A program made the translations under genes and the position numbers. The notes beneath the pieces were generated by a model. That model worked only from the letters and a program-made list of their open reading frames with translations, was not told the DNA's origin and ran no database searches. 14,969 bases of DNA, from NCBI GenBank assembly GCA_016193545.1, contig JACPSA010000008.1, positions 1 through 14,969 on the forward strand. The letters are read 5' to 3'. This stretch comes from Chloroflexota bacterium (GTDB lineage: Bacteria; Chloroflexota; Dehalococcoidia; Dehalococcoidales; UBA2162). Below are positions 1 to 6,951 of the stretch, in pieces; position 1 is the stretch's first letter, and each line of letters opens with the position of its first letter.

Positions 1-3
1 CAG

Positions 4-66
4 GCCTGCCCGCCGCACACCTGCTCGCCGTACAAGACTTTGGCAGGCGAGAGGCTTTGGCAGGCG
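4..66. repeat. GC-rich short repeats at left edge
   Basis: The 12-mer CTTTGGCAGGCG occurs at 38-49 and again at 55-66, 17 bases apart. The inverse word GCCTGCC lies at 4-10, so either copy could pair with it to form a stem. The same 9-mer GGCAGGCGA and the word GCCTGCC recur in the terminator hairpin near 5930-5953. This could be a dispersed palindromic repeat family or the tail of an upstream terminator. Only a fragment is visible and no gene end can be placed before it. Confidence 0.4.
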
Positions 67-120
67 GGGGGATAGGTTTTTATCAACCAATAAGGAAACG
101 CTGCCGGGAACTGTCAGACA

Positions 121-149
121 TTGACATCTTGAGCCAGAAAAGCTACTCT
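121..149 (+). promoter_or_regulatory. possible promoter of flavin reductase pair
   Basis: A perfect -35 hexamer TTGACA lies at 121-126. Seventeen bases later comes TACTCT (144-149), which matches the -10 consensus at only three positions; TAAAT-like bases just beyond are an alternative. It lies about 55 bases upstream of the ATG at 204, a sensible distance. The -35 is good and the -10 weak, so this is a candidate only. Confidence 0.35.
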
Positions 150-203
150 AAATACCATACTGGACACCTGCCTGCGATATCTTTGTTAAAGGAGAAAAGC
201 TTA

Positions 204-794
204 ATGAGTAAAGTCCTGATGGGTCCCCAAACGCTGATTTATCCCATGCCTGCGCTCCTGATTGGAGCCAATGTTGATGATAAACCGAACTTTATGGTCT
301 GTGCCTGGTGTGGGATTGCCAACAGCGAGCCGCCAATGATTTCGGTGTCGATACGCCCGGTGCGCTACACCAGCAAAGGCATCAGACAAAATATGACCTT
401 TTCCGTCAACGTCCCTTCCACCGATTTGATAAGAGAAGTGGACTACTGCGGTAGCACCTCCGGCGCCAAAGCTGATAAGCTCGAAGTTTGCCAGTTCAAG
501 GTCTTTTACGGCAAACTTAAAAACGCCCCGCTCATCGAGCAGTGTCCGGTCAACCTGGAATGTAAAGTAGTACACATGGTAGCTCTGGGCACTCATACCC
601 TCATTGTCGGCAATATTGAAGAAACTCATGTCTCCGAGGACTGTCTCACCAACGGTAAGCCGGATGTCAGCAAAATCAAGCCATTCATTTTCGTTAGAGG
701 CGCAGGCAGCCAGTACCAGGCTTTTGGCGAGGTCATCGCCAAGGGAGCTAGTCTCGCCAAAGAACTACAAAAGACGAAGAAAGGCTCAAGATAG
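204..794 (+). CDS. flavin reductase-domain protein, copy 1
   Basis: A 196-residue protein of the flavin reductase-like / flavoredoxin (DIM6/NTAB) family. These are FMN-binding split-barrel proteins that pass electrons or reduce flavin in the cytoplasm. Supporting signs are the N-terminal GPQTLIYPMPALLIGANVDD strand region, a central segment with NSEPPMISVSIRP, the FMN-pocket style block NMTFSVNVPS, and YCGSTSGAKADK, the SGxxxDK motif typical of the family. The ATG at 204 was chosen because AAAGGAGAAAAG sits directly upstream. The frame stays open to a TTG at 57, but that stretch (rich in R, K and Y) does not look like the family. It is the first of a tandem pair with the gene at 823. The physiological electron partner cannot be told from sequence. 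The family call is firm and the substrate unknown. Confidence 0.88.
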   Translation: MSKVLMGPQTLIYPMPALLIGANVDDKPNFMVCAWCGIANSEPPMISVSIRPVRYTSKGIRQNMTFSVNVPSTDLIREVDYCGSTSGAKADKLEVCQFKVFYGKLKNAPLIEQCPVNLECKVVHMVALGTHTLIVGNIEETHVSEDCLTNGKPDVSKIKPFIFVRGAGSQYQAFGEVIAKGASLAKELQKTKKGSR

Positions 795-822
795 TCACCT
801 TTATTGGCTTTAAGAAATCGCT

Positions 823-1416
823 ATGGGCAAAGTTTCGCTGGGACCGCAGACCTGGATTTACCCCATGCCGGCCCTGCTGGTAGGGAGTAATATCAATGAT
901 AAACCGCATTTTATGGCGGTTGCCTGGGCTGGTATAGTCAACAGCGAACCCCCCATGATTTCCATAGCCATACGATACAACCGCCATACAATCAGCGGCA
1001 TCAGACAGAACATGACCTTCTCCGCCAATGTGCCTTCAGTAGACCTGGTCAAGGAAACCGATTACTGCGGTATCGCCTCCGGGCCAGAAGCTAACAAAGT
1101 GGAAGTCTGCCGCTTTAAGGTCTTTTATGGCAAACTTAAAAACGCCCCGCTCATCGAGCAATGTCCGGTCAACCTGGAATGCCGGGTAGTGCACACCCTG
1201 GATTTGGTCAGCCATGTACTCTTTATCGGCAATATTGAAGAAACTCATATCTCGGAGGAGTGTCTCACCGGCGGGAAACCTGACGTCAGCAAGATTAATC
1301 CCCTTATCTACAGTATAACCGCTCCCAACCGTCAATATCACACCCTAGGCAGGGCTATTGCTCAGGCTCACAGTATTGGCGAGGCGCTGAGACCGGCAAA
1401 GAGAGTTTCGAGATAG
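823..1416 (+). CDS. flavin reductase-domain protein, copy 2
   Basis: A 197-residue paralogue of the gene just upstream, same family and FMN-binding fold, one residue longer. It keeps GPQTWIYPMPALLVGSN, NSEPPMIS, NMTFSANVPS and YCGIASGPEANK; the last D of SGxxxDK is N here. The segment FKVFYGKLKNAPLIEQCPVN is identical in both copies, and the DNA encoding it is almost identical. The C-terminal 40 residues differ most. The start at 823 lies only 28 bases after the stop of copy 1 and has no recognisable Shine-Dalgarno (the bases before it are TTTAAGAAATCGCT), so translation probably depends on coupling to copy 1. The 3' spacer after each copy is also similar (CACCTTTATT), so the duplicated unit included it. 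The two proteins may form a heterodimer, since the family is usually dimeric; that is inference. Confidence 0.86.
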   Translation: MGKVSLGPQTWIYPMPALLVGSNINDKPHFMAVAWAGIVNSEPPMISIAIRYNRHTISGIRQNMTFSANVPSVDLVKETDYCGIASGPEANKVEVCRFKVFYGKLKNAPLIEQCPVNLECRVVHTLDLVSHVLFIGNIEETHISEECLTGGKPDVSKINPLIYSITAPNRQYHTLGRAIAQAHSIGEALRPAKRVSR

Positions 1417-1603
1417 GCACCTTTATTTGCTTCAAAAGGGCTATTTATGTTATCATTAATTATGGTAGGGGAATCTCATCAGAGCCTGAGCGCACGAATG
1501 ACTTTTCTACTACTTTAAGCTTCGCTACCAGCAGACTATCCCACTTTTAGGATATAGACCTGGGGAAAGTATTAGCGAGTCCCGATAGGGAGGACAGAAA
1601 GAA

Positions 1604-2752
1604 ATGCAAACATTAACCCCGGAAAAAGACGTCATCGATATCGTCAAAGAGAATGGCACCGACCTGTTCAAGCTGTGCTATCAATGCGGCATGTGCAATA
1701 CCGCCTGCCCCTGGAACCGGGTCAGGAACTTCCTTATTCGCCGCATCATGCACCAGACACAGCTGGGCCTGGTTGATTTCGAAAATGAAGACCTGTGGCT
1801 GTGCGCCACCTGTAAAGCGTGCGTGGTGCGCTGTCCTCGGGGAGTAGAAATAATCGATGTCTGGCGAGCCTTACGCAGGGTCATGTCCGAGGTGGGCGCC
1901 GGCAAGGTGCCTGACGCTCTCAGTGTCGCGGTCAAAAACGTCTCCGGCGTCGGCAATCCGCTGGGCGAAGCACGCGAGAAGAGGACAGACTGGGCAAAAG
2001 ACCTGGACGTAAAAATTCATACCAAAGGGACCGAGGTATTGTACTTCCCCTGTTGCTACCAGGCTTACGACGCGCGGGGTCAACGGGTAGCTAAAGCTAC
2101 CGCCAATATTCTGCAAAAAGCCGGGGTGGATTTCGGCATACTGGGTAATGAACAGTCCTGCTGTGGTGAGAGTATCCGCAAAGCCGGCAATGAGGGCCTG
2201 TTCCAGAGCTTGGTGGAAAGTAATGTTAAGGCTTTCAATGCCGCCGGTGTTACCCGGATTATTACCACCTCGCCGCATTGCTATCACACCTTCAAGAATG
2301 AGTACCCCAAGTCAAACGGCAATTTTGAAGTGATGCATCTGGCGCAATATTTAGCGGAATTGGTTAAAGAAGGCAAGCTGAAGTTCACCAAGGAATTGAA
2401 CAAAAAGGTTACCTACCATGATTCCTGCTATCTGGGGCGACACAACAATATCTACGATGAGCCGCGCCAGCTACTGCAGAGCATACCCGGACTGAAACTG
2501 GTTGAGATGATTAATACCCGTGAGGACAGCCTGTGCTGTGGCGGCGGCGGAGCCAGAGTCTGGGAGGAAACTAAGAAGACAGAAAGGTTCTCCGACATCA
2601 GAGTACAACAGGCGCTTGAGGCAGGAGCCAGCACAATAGCATCTGCCTGCCCCTACTGCATGATTATGTTTGAAGATAGCGCATTAACCTCAAATAAGAG
2701 CGATGCTATTGAGATTAAAGACCTCACCGAAATTATCCAGGAAGCGCTTTAA
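1604..2752 (+). CDS. HdrD-like Fe-S protein with two CCG domains
   Basis: A 382-residue cytoplasmic iron-sulfur protein of the HdrD / HdrCB-fusion type. The N-terminus carries two [4Fe-4S] ferredoxin motifs: C25, C28, C31, C35 (CYQCGMCNTACP) and C67, C70, C73, C77 (CATCKACVVRCP). Two CCG domains follow. The first has C150/C151, CC at 186-187 and C226; the second has C275, CCGGGG at 311-316 and C349/C352 (CPYC). In heterodisulfide reductase these CCG repeats bind the noncubane clusters that cleave the disulfide. The first CCG copy has S223 where the first Cys of the closing CxxC is expected (SPHC), so it may hold an altered cluster. GGGAGGA precedes the ATG. The HdrA gene follows after 29 bases, so the two probably form one complex. 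There is no membrane segment. The actual substrate (disulfide, quinone-like or aromatic CoA reductase partner, as in BamD) is unknown. Confidence 0.88.
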   Translation: MQTLTPEKDVIDIVKENGTDLFKLCYQCGMCNTACPWNRVRNFLIRRIMHQTQLGLVDFENEDLWLCATCKACVVRCPRGVEIIDVWRALRRVMSEVGAGKVPDALSVAVKNVSGVGNPLGEAREKRTDWAKDLDVKIHTKGTEVLYFPCCYQAYDARGQRVAKATANILQKAGVDFGILGNEQSCCGESIRKAGNEGLFQSLVESNVKAFNAAGVTRIITTSPHCYHTFKNEYPKSNGNFEVMHLAQYLAELVKEGKLKFTKELNKKVTYHDSCYLGRHNNIYDEPRQLLQSIPGLKLVEMINTREDSLCCGGGGARVWEETKKTERFSDIRVQQALEAGASTIASACPYCMIMFEDSALTSNKSDAIEIKDLTEIIQEAL

Positions 2753-2781
2753 GCACAGTGAAGACTGGAGGTATTAAGTAA

Positions 2782-5700
2782 ATGACAACACAACAGGGTA
2801 GCAGAAGAAAGAAACTCCCCGCCACGGGTAACCGCGGTGATGTTATGGTGGTCGGTGGTGGTGTTAGCGGCATCCAGGCTTCTCTGGACCTGGCTAATAC
2901 CGGCTTCAGGGTTTTCCTGGTTGAGGAAACCCCTGTCCTCGGCGGCAAGATGGCCCAGCTTGATAAGACATTCCCCACCAACGACTGCTCGATGTGTATC
3001 CTCTCCCCCAAATTCGTCGAGTGTGACCGACATCCCAACATCGAAATTCTCGCCTACACCGAGGTTGACAAGGTAGAGGGGGAAGCCGGTAACTTCACGG
3101 TAACTTTAAAGAAGAAGGCCAGATACATTGACGAGGAGTTATGTATCGGTTGCCGTGAATGTCACCACTACTGTCCGATAAAAACCAGGGATGATTTTAA
3201 TGCGGGACTGGCCACTCATAAATCGCTCTATATTCCCTTCGGCCAATCCGTACCCAATATCTCCACTATCGACGAAGTTACCTGCCTTTTCTTCCAGGGT
3301 AAGTGCAAATCCTGCGTACCGATTTGTAAGCATAATGCCATCAACCTTTATGCCAAAGAAGAGAAAATAGAGGCTAATGTGGGGGCGATAATTCTGTCTC
3401 CGGGTTACCAGCCATTCGACCCCAAACCGAGAACGGACTACGGCTACGGCAAGATGGCCAACGTAGTCACCAGCCTGGAATTCGAACGGATAATCTGCGC
3501 CTCGGGACCTTTCGGGGGTGAAATGATACGACCTTCCGACAGGAAGCACCCGAAGAAAATAGCCTGGATTCAGTGCGTTGGCTCCCGCCAGGTCACGCCG
3601 GGGGGCAACAGCTACTGCTCCGCCGTCTGCTGCATGTATACCACCAAGCAGGTGATTTTAGCCAAAGACCATGATAGTAATGTTGAGACCACGGTATTCC
3701 ACAATGATATCCGGGCTTACGGTAAGGATTTTGAGCGGTACTATAACCGGGCGGCAGCTATGCCCGGGGTCCGCTATATCAGGAGCTATGTAACTATAGG
3801 CAGAGAAGTTCCGGGAAGCAAGAATGTAACCATCAAATACTCCACCGACGACGGGGTAAAGGAGGAGGAATTTGACCTGGTGGTCTTATCTGTCGGGTTA
3901 GCCGCTTCGCCAAGCGCCGAGAAACTGGCCAACAAACTTTCTATCGAACTTAACCAGCACCGATTCTGCAATACCGGCGGGCTTAGCCCCATGGAGACAA
4001 ACCGTCCCGGAATTTATGCCAGCGGCGCTTTCCAGGGCCCCATGGATATCCCCGAGTCAGTAATGAGCGGTAGTGGTGCCGCAGCTCTCTGCGGCCAACT
4101 GCTGGCTGGGCGGCGTGGGGAACTGGCGCGAGAAAGGGTATATCCCGCAGAGAGGGATGTCTCAGGAGAAGAGCCCAGGGTAGGCGTCTTTGCCTGTCAC
4201 TGCGGCACCAACATCGGCAGCGTGGTTGATGTACCAGCCCTGGTAGAATACGCCAAAGAACTGGGTAATGTGGTTTATGTTCAAGAAGACCTTTATACCT
4301 GCTCCTCGGATACTGCCCAGAAGATATCGGAGACAATCAGAGAAAAGGGGCTGAACCGGGTTATCGTCAGCGCCTGTACCCCCAGAACCCACGAGCCGAT
4401 ATTTCAGGACACACTCCGAGAAGGCGGCATCAATAAATATCTCTTTGTTATGGCTAATATCAGGGAACACTGCTCCTGGGTCCATGCCCGGGAAAAAGAG
4501 AAAGCCACCCAGAAAGCCAAGGATATAACTCGTGTGGCGGTGGCTAGAGCTCTAAGTCAACGGCCTCTGGAAGAGTTTGAGGTGCCAGTCAACAAGAGGG
4601 GACTGGTGGTGGGTGGAGGCGTGGCCGGGATGGTTAGTGCCCTGAGCCTGGCTGAGCAGGGATTCGAGGTCTACCTGGTCGAAAAAGAAGCGGAGCTGGG
4701 TGGAGTAGCACGCAGAATACATTTTACCCTTGACGGGATGGATGTTGACGCTTACCGAGACAATCTTATCCAGCGCGTTAAGAACCACCCCCTTATTCAG
4801 GTGATAACCAAGGCAACTATCATCGGAAGCTCAGGCTATGTGGGCAATTTTGTCACCAAGATAATGACCGAGGAGAAGGTCGATGAAATAGAGCACGGAG
4901 TGGTCATCATCGCTACTGGCAGTCAGGAGTACAAACCGACGGAATACCTCTATGGCAAGAGCGAGCAGGTAGTGACCCTCCTTGAGCTAGAAGAGCTAAT
5001 CGCTAAAGGCGATACCAAGATACTTGACGCACAGAGCCTGGTGATGATTCAGTGCGTCGGCTGCCGACAGGAAGACAGACCCTATTGTAGCCGGATATGC
5101 TGCGGCCAGGCAGTAAAGTGCGCCCTAAAACTGAAGGAGAAGAAGCCCGACATGGATATCTATATCCTCTACCGGGATATGAGAACCTACGGATTCAAAG
5201 AGGATTACTACCGGGAAGCCTCAGATAAAGGTGTGAACTTTATTCTATATGAAGCGGAAGATAAGCCCCAGGTAGAAACAGTTGAAATTAATGGCAAGCC
5301 TGCCTTAAGGGTGACCGTCACCGACCCGATTCTAGGCCAAAAAGTAGCGCTCAATAGCGATATACTGGCTTTAGCTGCGGCGGTTATTCCGACCAAAGAA
5401 AACAATAAAGAAATATCCCAGCTTTTCAAGGTCCCTGTGAACCAGGACGGCTTTTTCCTGGAAGCTCATGTCAAACTGAGACCGGTCGATTTCACCGTAG
5501 ATGGAATTTTCATTTGCGGTCTCGCCCACTATCCCAAGTATCTACCGGAAACAATCAGTCAGGCTTACGCTGCCGCCGGGCGGGCCGCCACCGTTCTCTC
5601 TAAAGATACGATGGTATCTTCGGGTGCGGTCTGTGAAGTCGATGAGAAGGAATGCATCGGCTGTGCTATCTGCGAGTCGGTCTGTCCGTTCAAGGCAATA

Positions 5701-5889
5701 ACGATGAAAGAGACCGCCGAAGGCTTAAAAGCCAATGTCATTCCCGTCGTCTGCAAAGCTTGCGGTATCTGTAATGTCAAATGCCCTACCGGAGCCATCT
5801 CCCTCAAACATTTCAAGGATGAACAAATCTTCACCCAGATTGATACCGCATTTAGCGCGCCGGTCGGTAAAGAACTGCAACCCGTCTAA
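2782..5889 (+). CDS. double-length HdrA-like FAD/Fe-S protein
   Basis: A 1035-residue flavo-iron-sulfur protein built from two HdrA-type halves. Half 1 has an FAD motif GGGVSG (25-30), then an inserted ferredoxin domain (CIGCRECHHYCP 121-132; further Cys at 168, 175, 178, 182), CVGSR at 265 and YCSAVCC around 278-284. A linker ACHCGTN (471-477) leads to half 2, with GGGVAG (611-616), CVGCR (758) and YCSRICC (768-774). The C-terminus has two [4Fe-4S] motifs at 958-969 and 991-1002. In HdrA the FAD is the branch point of electron bifurcation. This one is about 1.5 times the length of methanogen HdrA (about 650 residues) and resembles the long bacterial HdrA/BamE type. GGAGGT nine bases before the ATG is a strong ribosome site. 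It is the second gene of an hdrD-hdrA unit; its TAA stop is followed in frame by TAG. No selenocysteine codon is seen. Family call firm, physiological acceptor unknown. Confidence 0.9.
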   Translation: MTTQQGSRRKKLPATGNRGDVMVVGGGVSGIQASLDLANTGFRVFLVEETPVLGGKMAQLDKTFPTNDCSMCILSPKFVECDRHPNIEILAYTEVDKVEGEAGNFTVTLKKKARYIDEELCIGCRECHHYCPIKTRDDFNAGLATHKSLYIPFGQSVPNISTIDEVTCLFFQGKCKSCVPICKHNAINLYAKEEKIEANVGAIILSPGYQPFDPKPRTDYGYGKMANVVTSLEFERIICASGPFGGEMIRPSDRKHPKKIAWIQCVGSRQVTPGGNSYCSAVCCMYTTKQVILAKDHDSNVETTVFHNDIRAYGKDFERYYNRAAAMPGVRYIRSYVTIGREVPGSKNVTIKYSTDDGVKEEEFDLVVLSVGLAASPSAEKLANKLSIELNQHRFCNTGGLSPMETNRPGIYASGAFQGPMDIPESVMSGSGAAALCGQLLAGRRGELARERVYPAERDVSGEEPRVGVFACHCGTNIGSVVDVPALVEYAKELGNVVYVQEDLYTCSSDTAQKISETIREKGLNRVIVSACTPRTHEPIFQDTLREGGINKYLFVMANIREHCSWVHAREKEKATQKAKDITRVAVARALSQRPLEEFEVPVNKRGLVVGGGVAGMVSALSLAEQGFEVYLVEKEAELGGVARRIHFTLDGMDVDAYRDNLIQRVKNHPLIQVITKATIIGSSGYVGNFVTKIMTEEKVDEIEHGVVIIATGSQEYKPTEYLYGKSEQVVTLLELEELIAKGDTKILDAQSLVMIQCVGCRQEDRPYCSRICCGQAVKCALKLKEKKPDMDIYILYRDMRTYGFKEDYYREASDKGVNFILYEAEDKPQVETVEINGKPALRVTVTDPILGQKVALNSDILALAAAVIPTKENNKEISQLFKVPVNQDGFFLEAHVKLRPVDFTVDGIFICGLAHYPKYLPETISQAYAAAGRAATVLSKDTMVSSGAVCEVDEKECIGCAICESVCPFKAITMKETAEGLKANVIPVVCKACGICNVKCPTGAISLKHFKDEQIFTQIDTAFSAPVGKELQPV

Positions 5890-5929
5890 TAGTACGGACA
5901 GGCAACAACGTTAAACTGAGGAGAAACAA

Positions 5930-5953
5930 AGAGGCAGGCGAAAGCCTGCCTTT
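5930..5953. terminator. probable bidirectional intrinsic terminator
   Basis: A perfect 8-bp stem AGGCAGGC (5932-5939) pairs with GCCTGCCT (5944-5951) around a GAAA tetraloop, extendable by a G-T and an A-T pair. Reading plus, the stem is followed by TTCCTGTTT; reading minus, by CTTTGTTTCT. It lies between the end of hdrA (5889) and the end of the convergent minus-strand operon (6060), where a shared terminator is expected. T tracts are interrupted, so strength is uncertain. Confidence 0.7.
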
Positions 5954-5977
5954 CCTGTTTCCGCTGTCTTGTACCAA

Positions 5978-6029
5978 ATGTCATTCTGGAGAAGTCCTTA
6001 CATTCATGGAAGGACGACGAAGAATCTCA
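5978..6029. repeat. possible degenerate interspersed repeat
   Basis: The stretch begins ATGTCATTCTGG and ends GACGAAGAATCTC. On the minus strand it reads GAGATTCTTCGTCGTCC, ending CCAGAATGACAT, a form I recall from widespread intergenic repeats of many bacterial genomes; this is recollection, not a search. Inside it GTCCTT (5994-5999) pairs with AAGGAC (6010-6015), and CA/TG can extend the stem. It could act as a second transcript-end hairpin for the minus-strand operon. A genome-wide count would settle whether it is a repeat. Confidence 0.35.
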
Positions 6030-6059
6030 GGGTGGGGTGGCTAGCGATACAAAGCCGGT

Positions 6060-6944
6060 TTACGCTGTGAAGGTAAGACCGGCGAAGAAAAGGCCTTCTT
6101 TTGAGGTTTTCATAAGTGCAGTATCCGCGCTGTCCTGGAAACGGTAACCGGGCAAATCTACACCCAGTTTTTCGGCCAGTTCCTTGATATCTTCGGGAAG
6201 TTCATAGGATGTCAGCAAGACCACCAGTTGAAACTCTTCCTTCTTGGTCTTGCCGTTTTCAGTAGTTTCTACAATCAAGTCTCTGGTATCCTTATTCTCA
6301 CTGATGGCTACTACTTCCCCGCTGCCAACACCTATCTTGGCTTTTTTGCCCAGATTCTTGCTGAGTTCACCCTGACCAGCTTCAGCACCGGAAAAGAATA
6401 GGTGGGTCTCCAGTCCCGGAATCTTTTTGTGGGCAGCCAGCGCTGCCTTACTGGCAGAGGAGAGAACATTAGCATCTGATTCAGCATTAACCGGAATGAA
6501 AGCAATTTTGGCTGGTATCTCGCCGTCATAGGGACGGAGTATCAGGCCGGCATAGGGCCCGGTGTCACTGAGAATCCGTTCAAATTCAGGGAAGGTGACA
6601 ACATTAACATATTTCTTGTAGCCAAACCTGTCATCGATATGAGCAGGAATCCTCTCTTCACCGGGGACGATTATTATTGAGCCAGCTTCAAGCTCGATAT
6701 CCCTATCCGCCTGGGCAAAATCGATCCCTTTCTCATGGCAGACCGCAAAGCATAAACCACAGCCAATACAGCGACGGCAGCTAAGGCAACGAACCGCCTC
6801 GGCCATTGCCTGTTCCTGACTAAAATCAAGCTCAACCTCGCTGAAGTTACTCGCCCTTTCCTTAGCTGGCAATTCCGGCATTTTCTGGCGTTTCGAGGGG
6901 ATATCTTCAAACTCAATAAGGTATCTGCCTGTTCGCTCTGCCAT
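6060..6944 (-). CDS. detached C-terminal half of HdrA/GltD chimera
   Basis: A 294-residue protein that is not a complete member of any family I know. Residues 1-70 match the C-terminal tail of GltD-like oxidoreductases: a PAKERASNFSEVELDFSQEQ stretch, then RCLSCRRCIGCGLCFAVC (Cys 53, 56, 59, 62, 65, 69), enough for one or two [4Fe-4S] clusters. Residues about 80-294 align with the middle and C-terminal part of an HdrA half: YVNVVTFPEFERILSDTGPY and RPYDGEIPAKIAFI match the corresponding region of the large HdrA at 2782-5889. The HdrA cysteines that follow there (CVGSR and YCSAVCC) are absent; PVNAESD replaces the first. There is no FAD GxGxxG motif. It starts 7 bases after the stop of the 554-residue chimera, in another frame, with GGCGGAG as ribosome site, so the two are translationally coupled and probably form one structural unit. 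Confidence 0.75.
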   Translation of the reverse strand: MAERTGRYLIEFEDIPSKRQKMPELPAKERASNFSEVELDFSQEQAMAEAVRCLSCRRCIGCGLCFAVCHEKGIDFAQADRDIELEAGSIIIVPGEERIPAHIDDRFGYKKYVNVVTFPEFERILSDTGPYAGLILRPYDGEIPAKIAFIPVNAESDANVLSSASKAALAAHKKIPGLETHLFFSGAEAGQGELSKNLGKKAKIGVGSGEVVAISENKDTRDLIVETTENGKTKKEEFQLVVLLTSYELPEDIKELAEKLGVDLPGYRFQDSADTALMKTSKEGLFFAGLTFTA

Positions 6945-6951
6945 AATCGCT

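Noticed and set aside
57..203. N-terminal extension of the first flavin reductase from a TTG at 57
   Set aside because: The extension is rich in R, K and Y, overlaps GC-rich repeats and a promoter-like TTGACA, and the ATG at 204 has a good ribosome site and fits the family length.
1417..1603. T-box or other riboswitch, or a third flavin reductase remnant, before hdrD
   Set aside because: No T-box sequence was found. After about 1447 the similarity to the start of copy 2 ends, and the only small frame (1447-1518) has no family feature.
2782..5889. Selenocysteine in HdrA, as in some HdrA/MvhD systems
   Set aside because: The frame has no internal TGA; all expected cysteine positions are TGC or TGT, and the stop is TAA followed by TAG.
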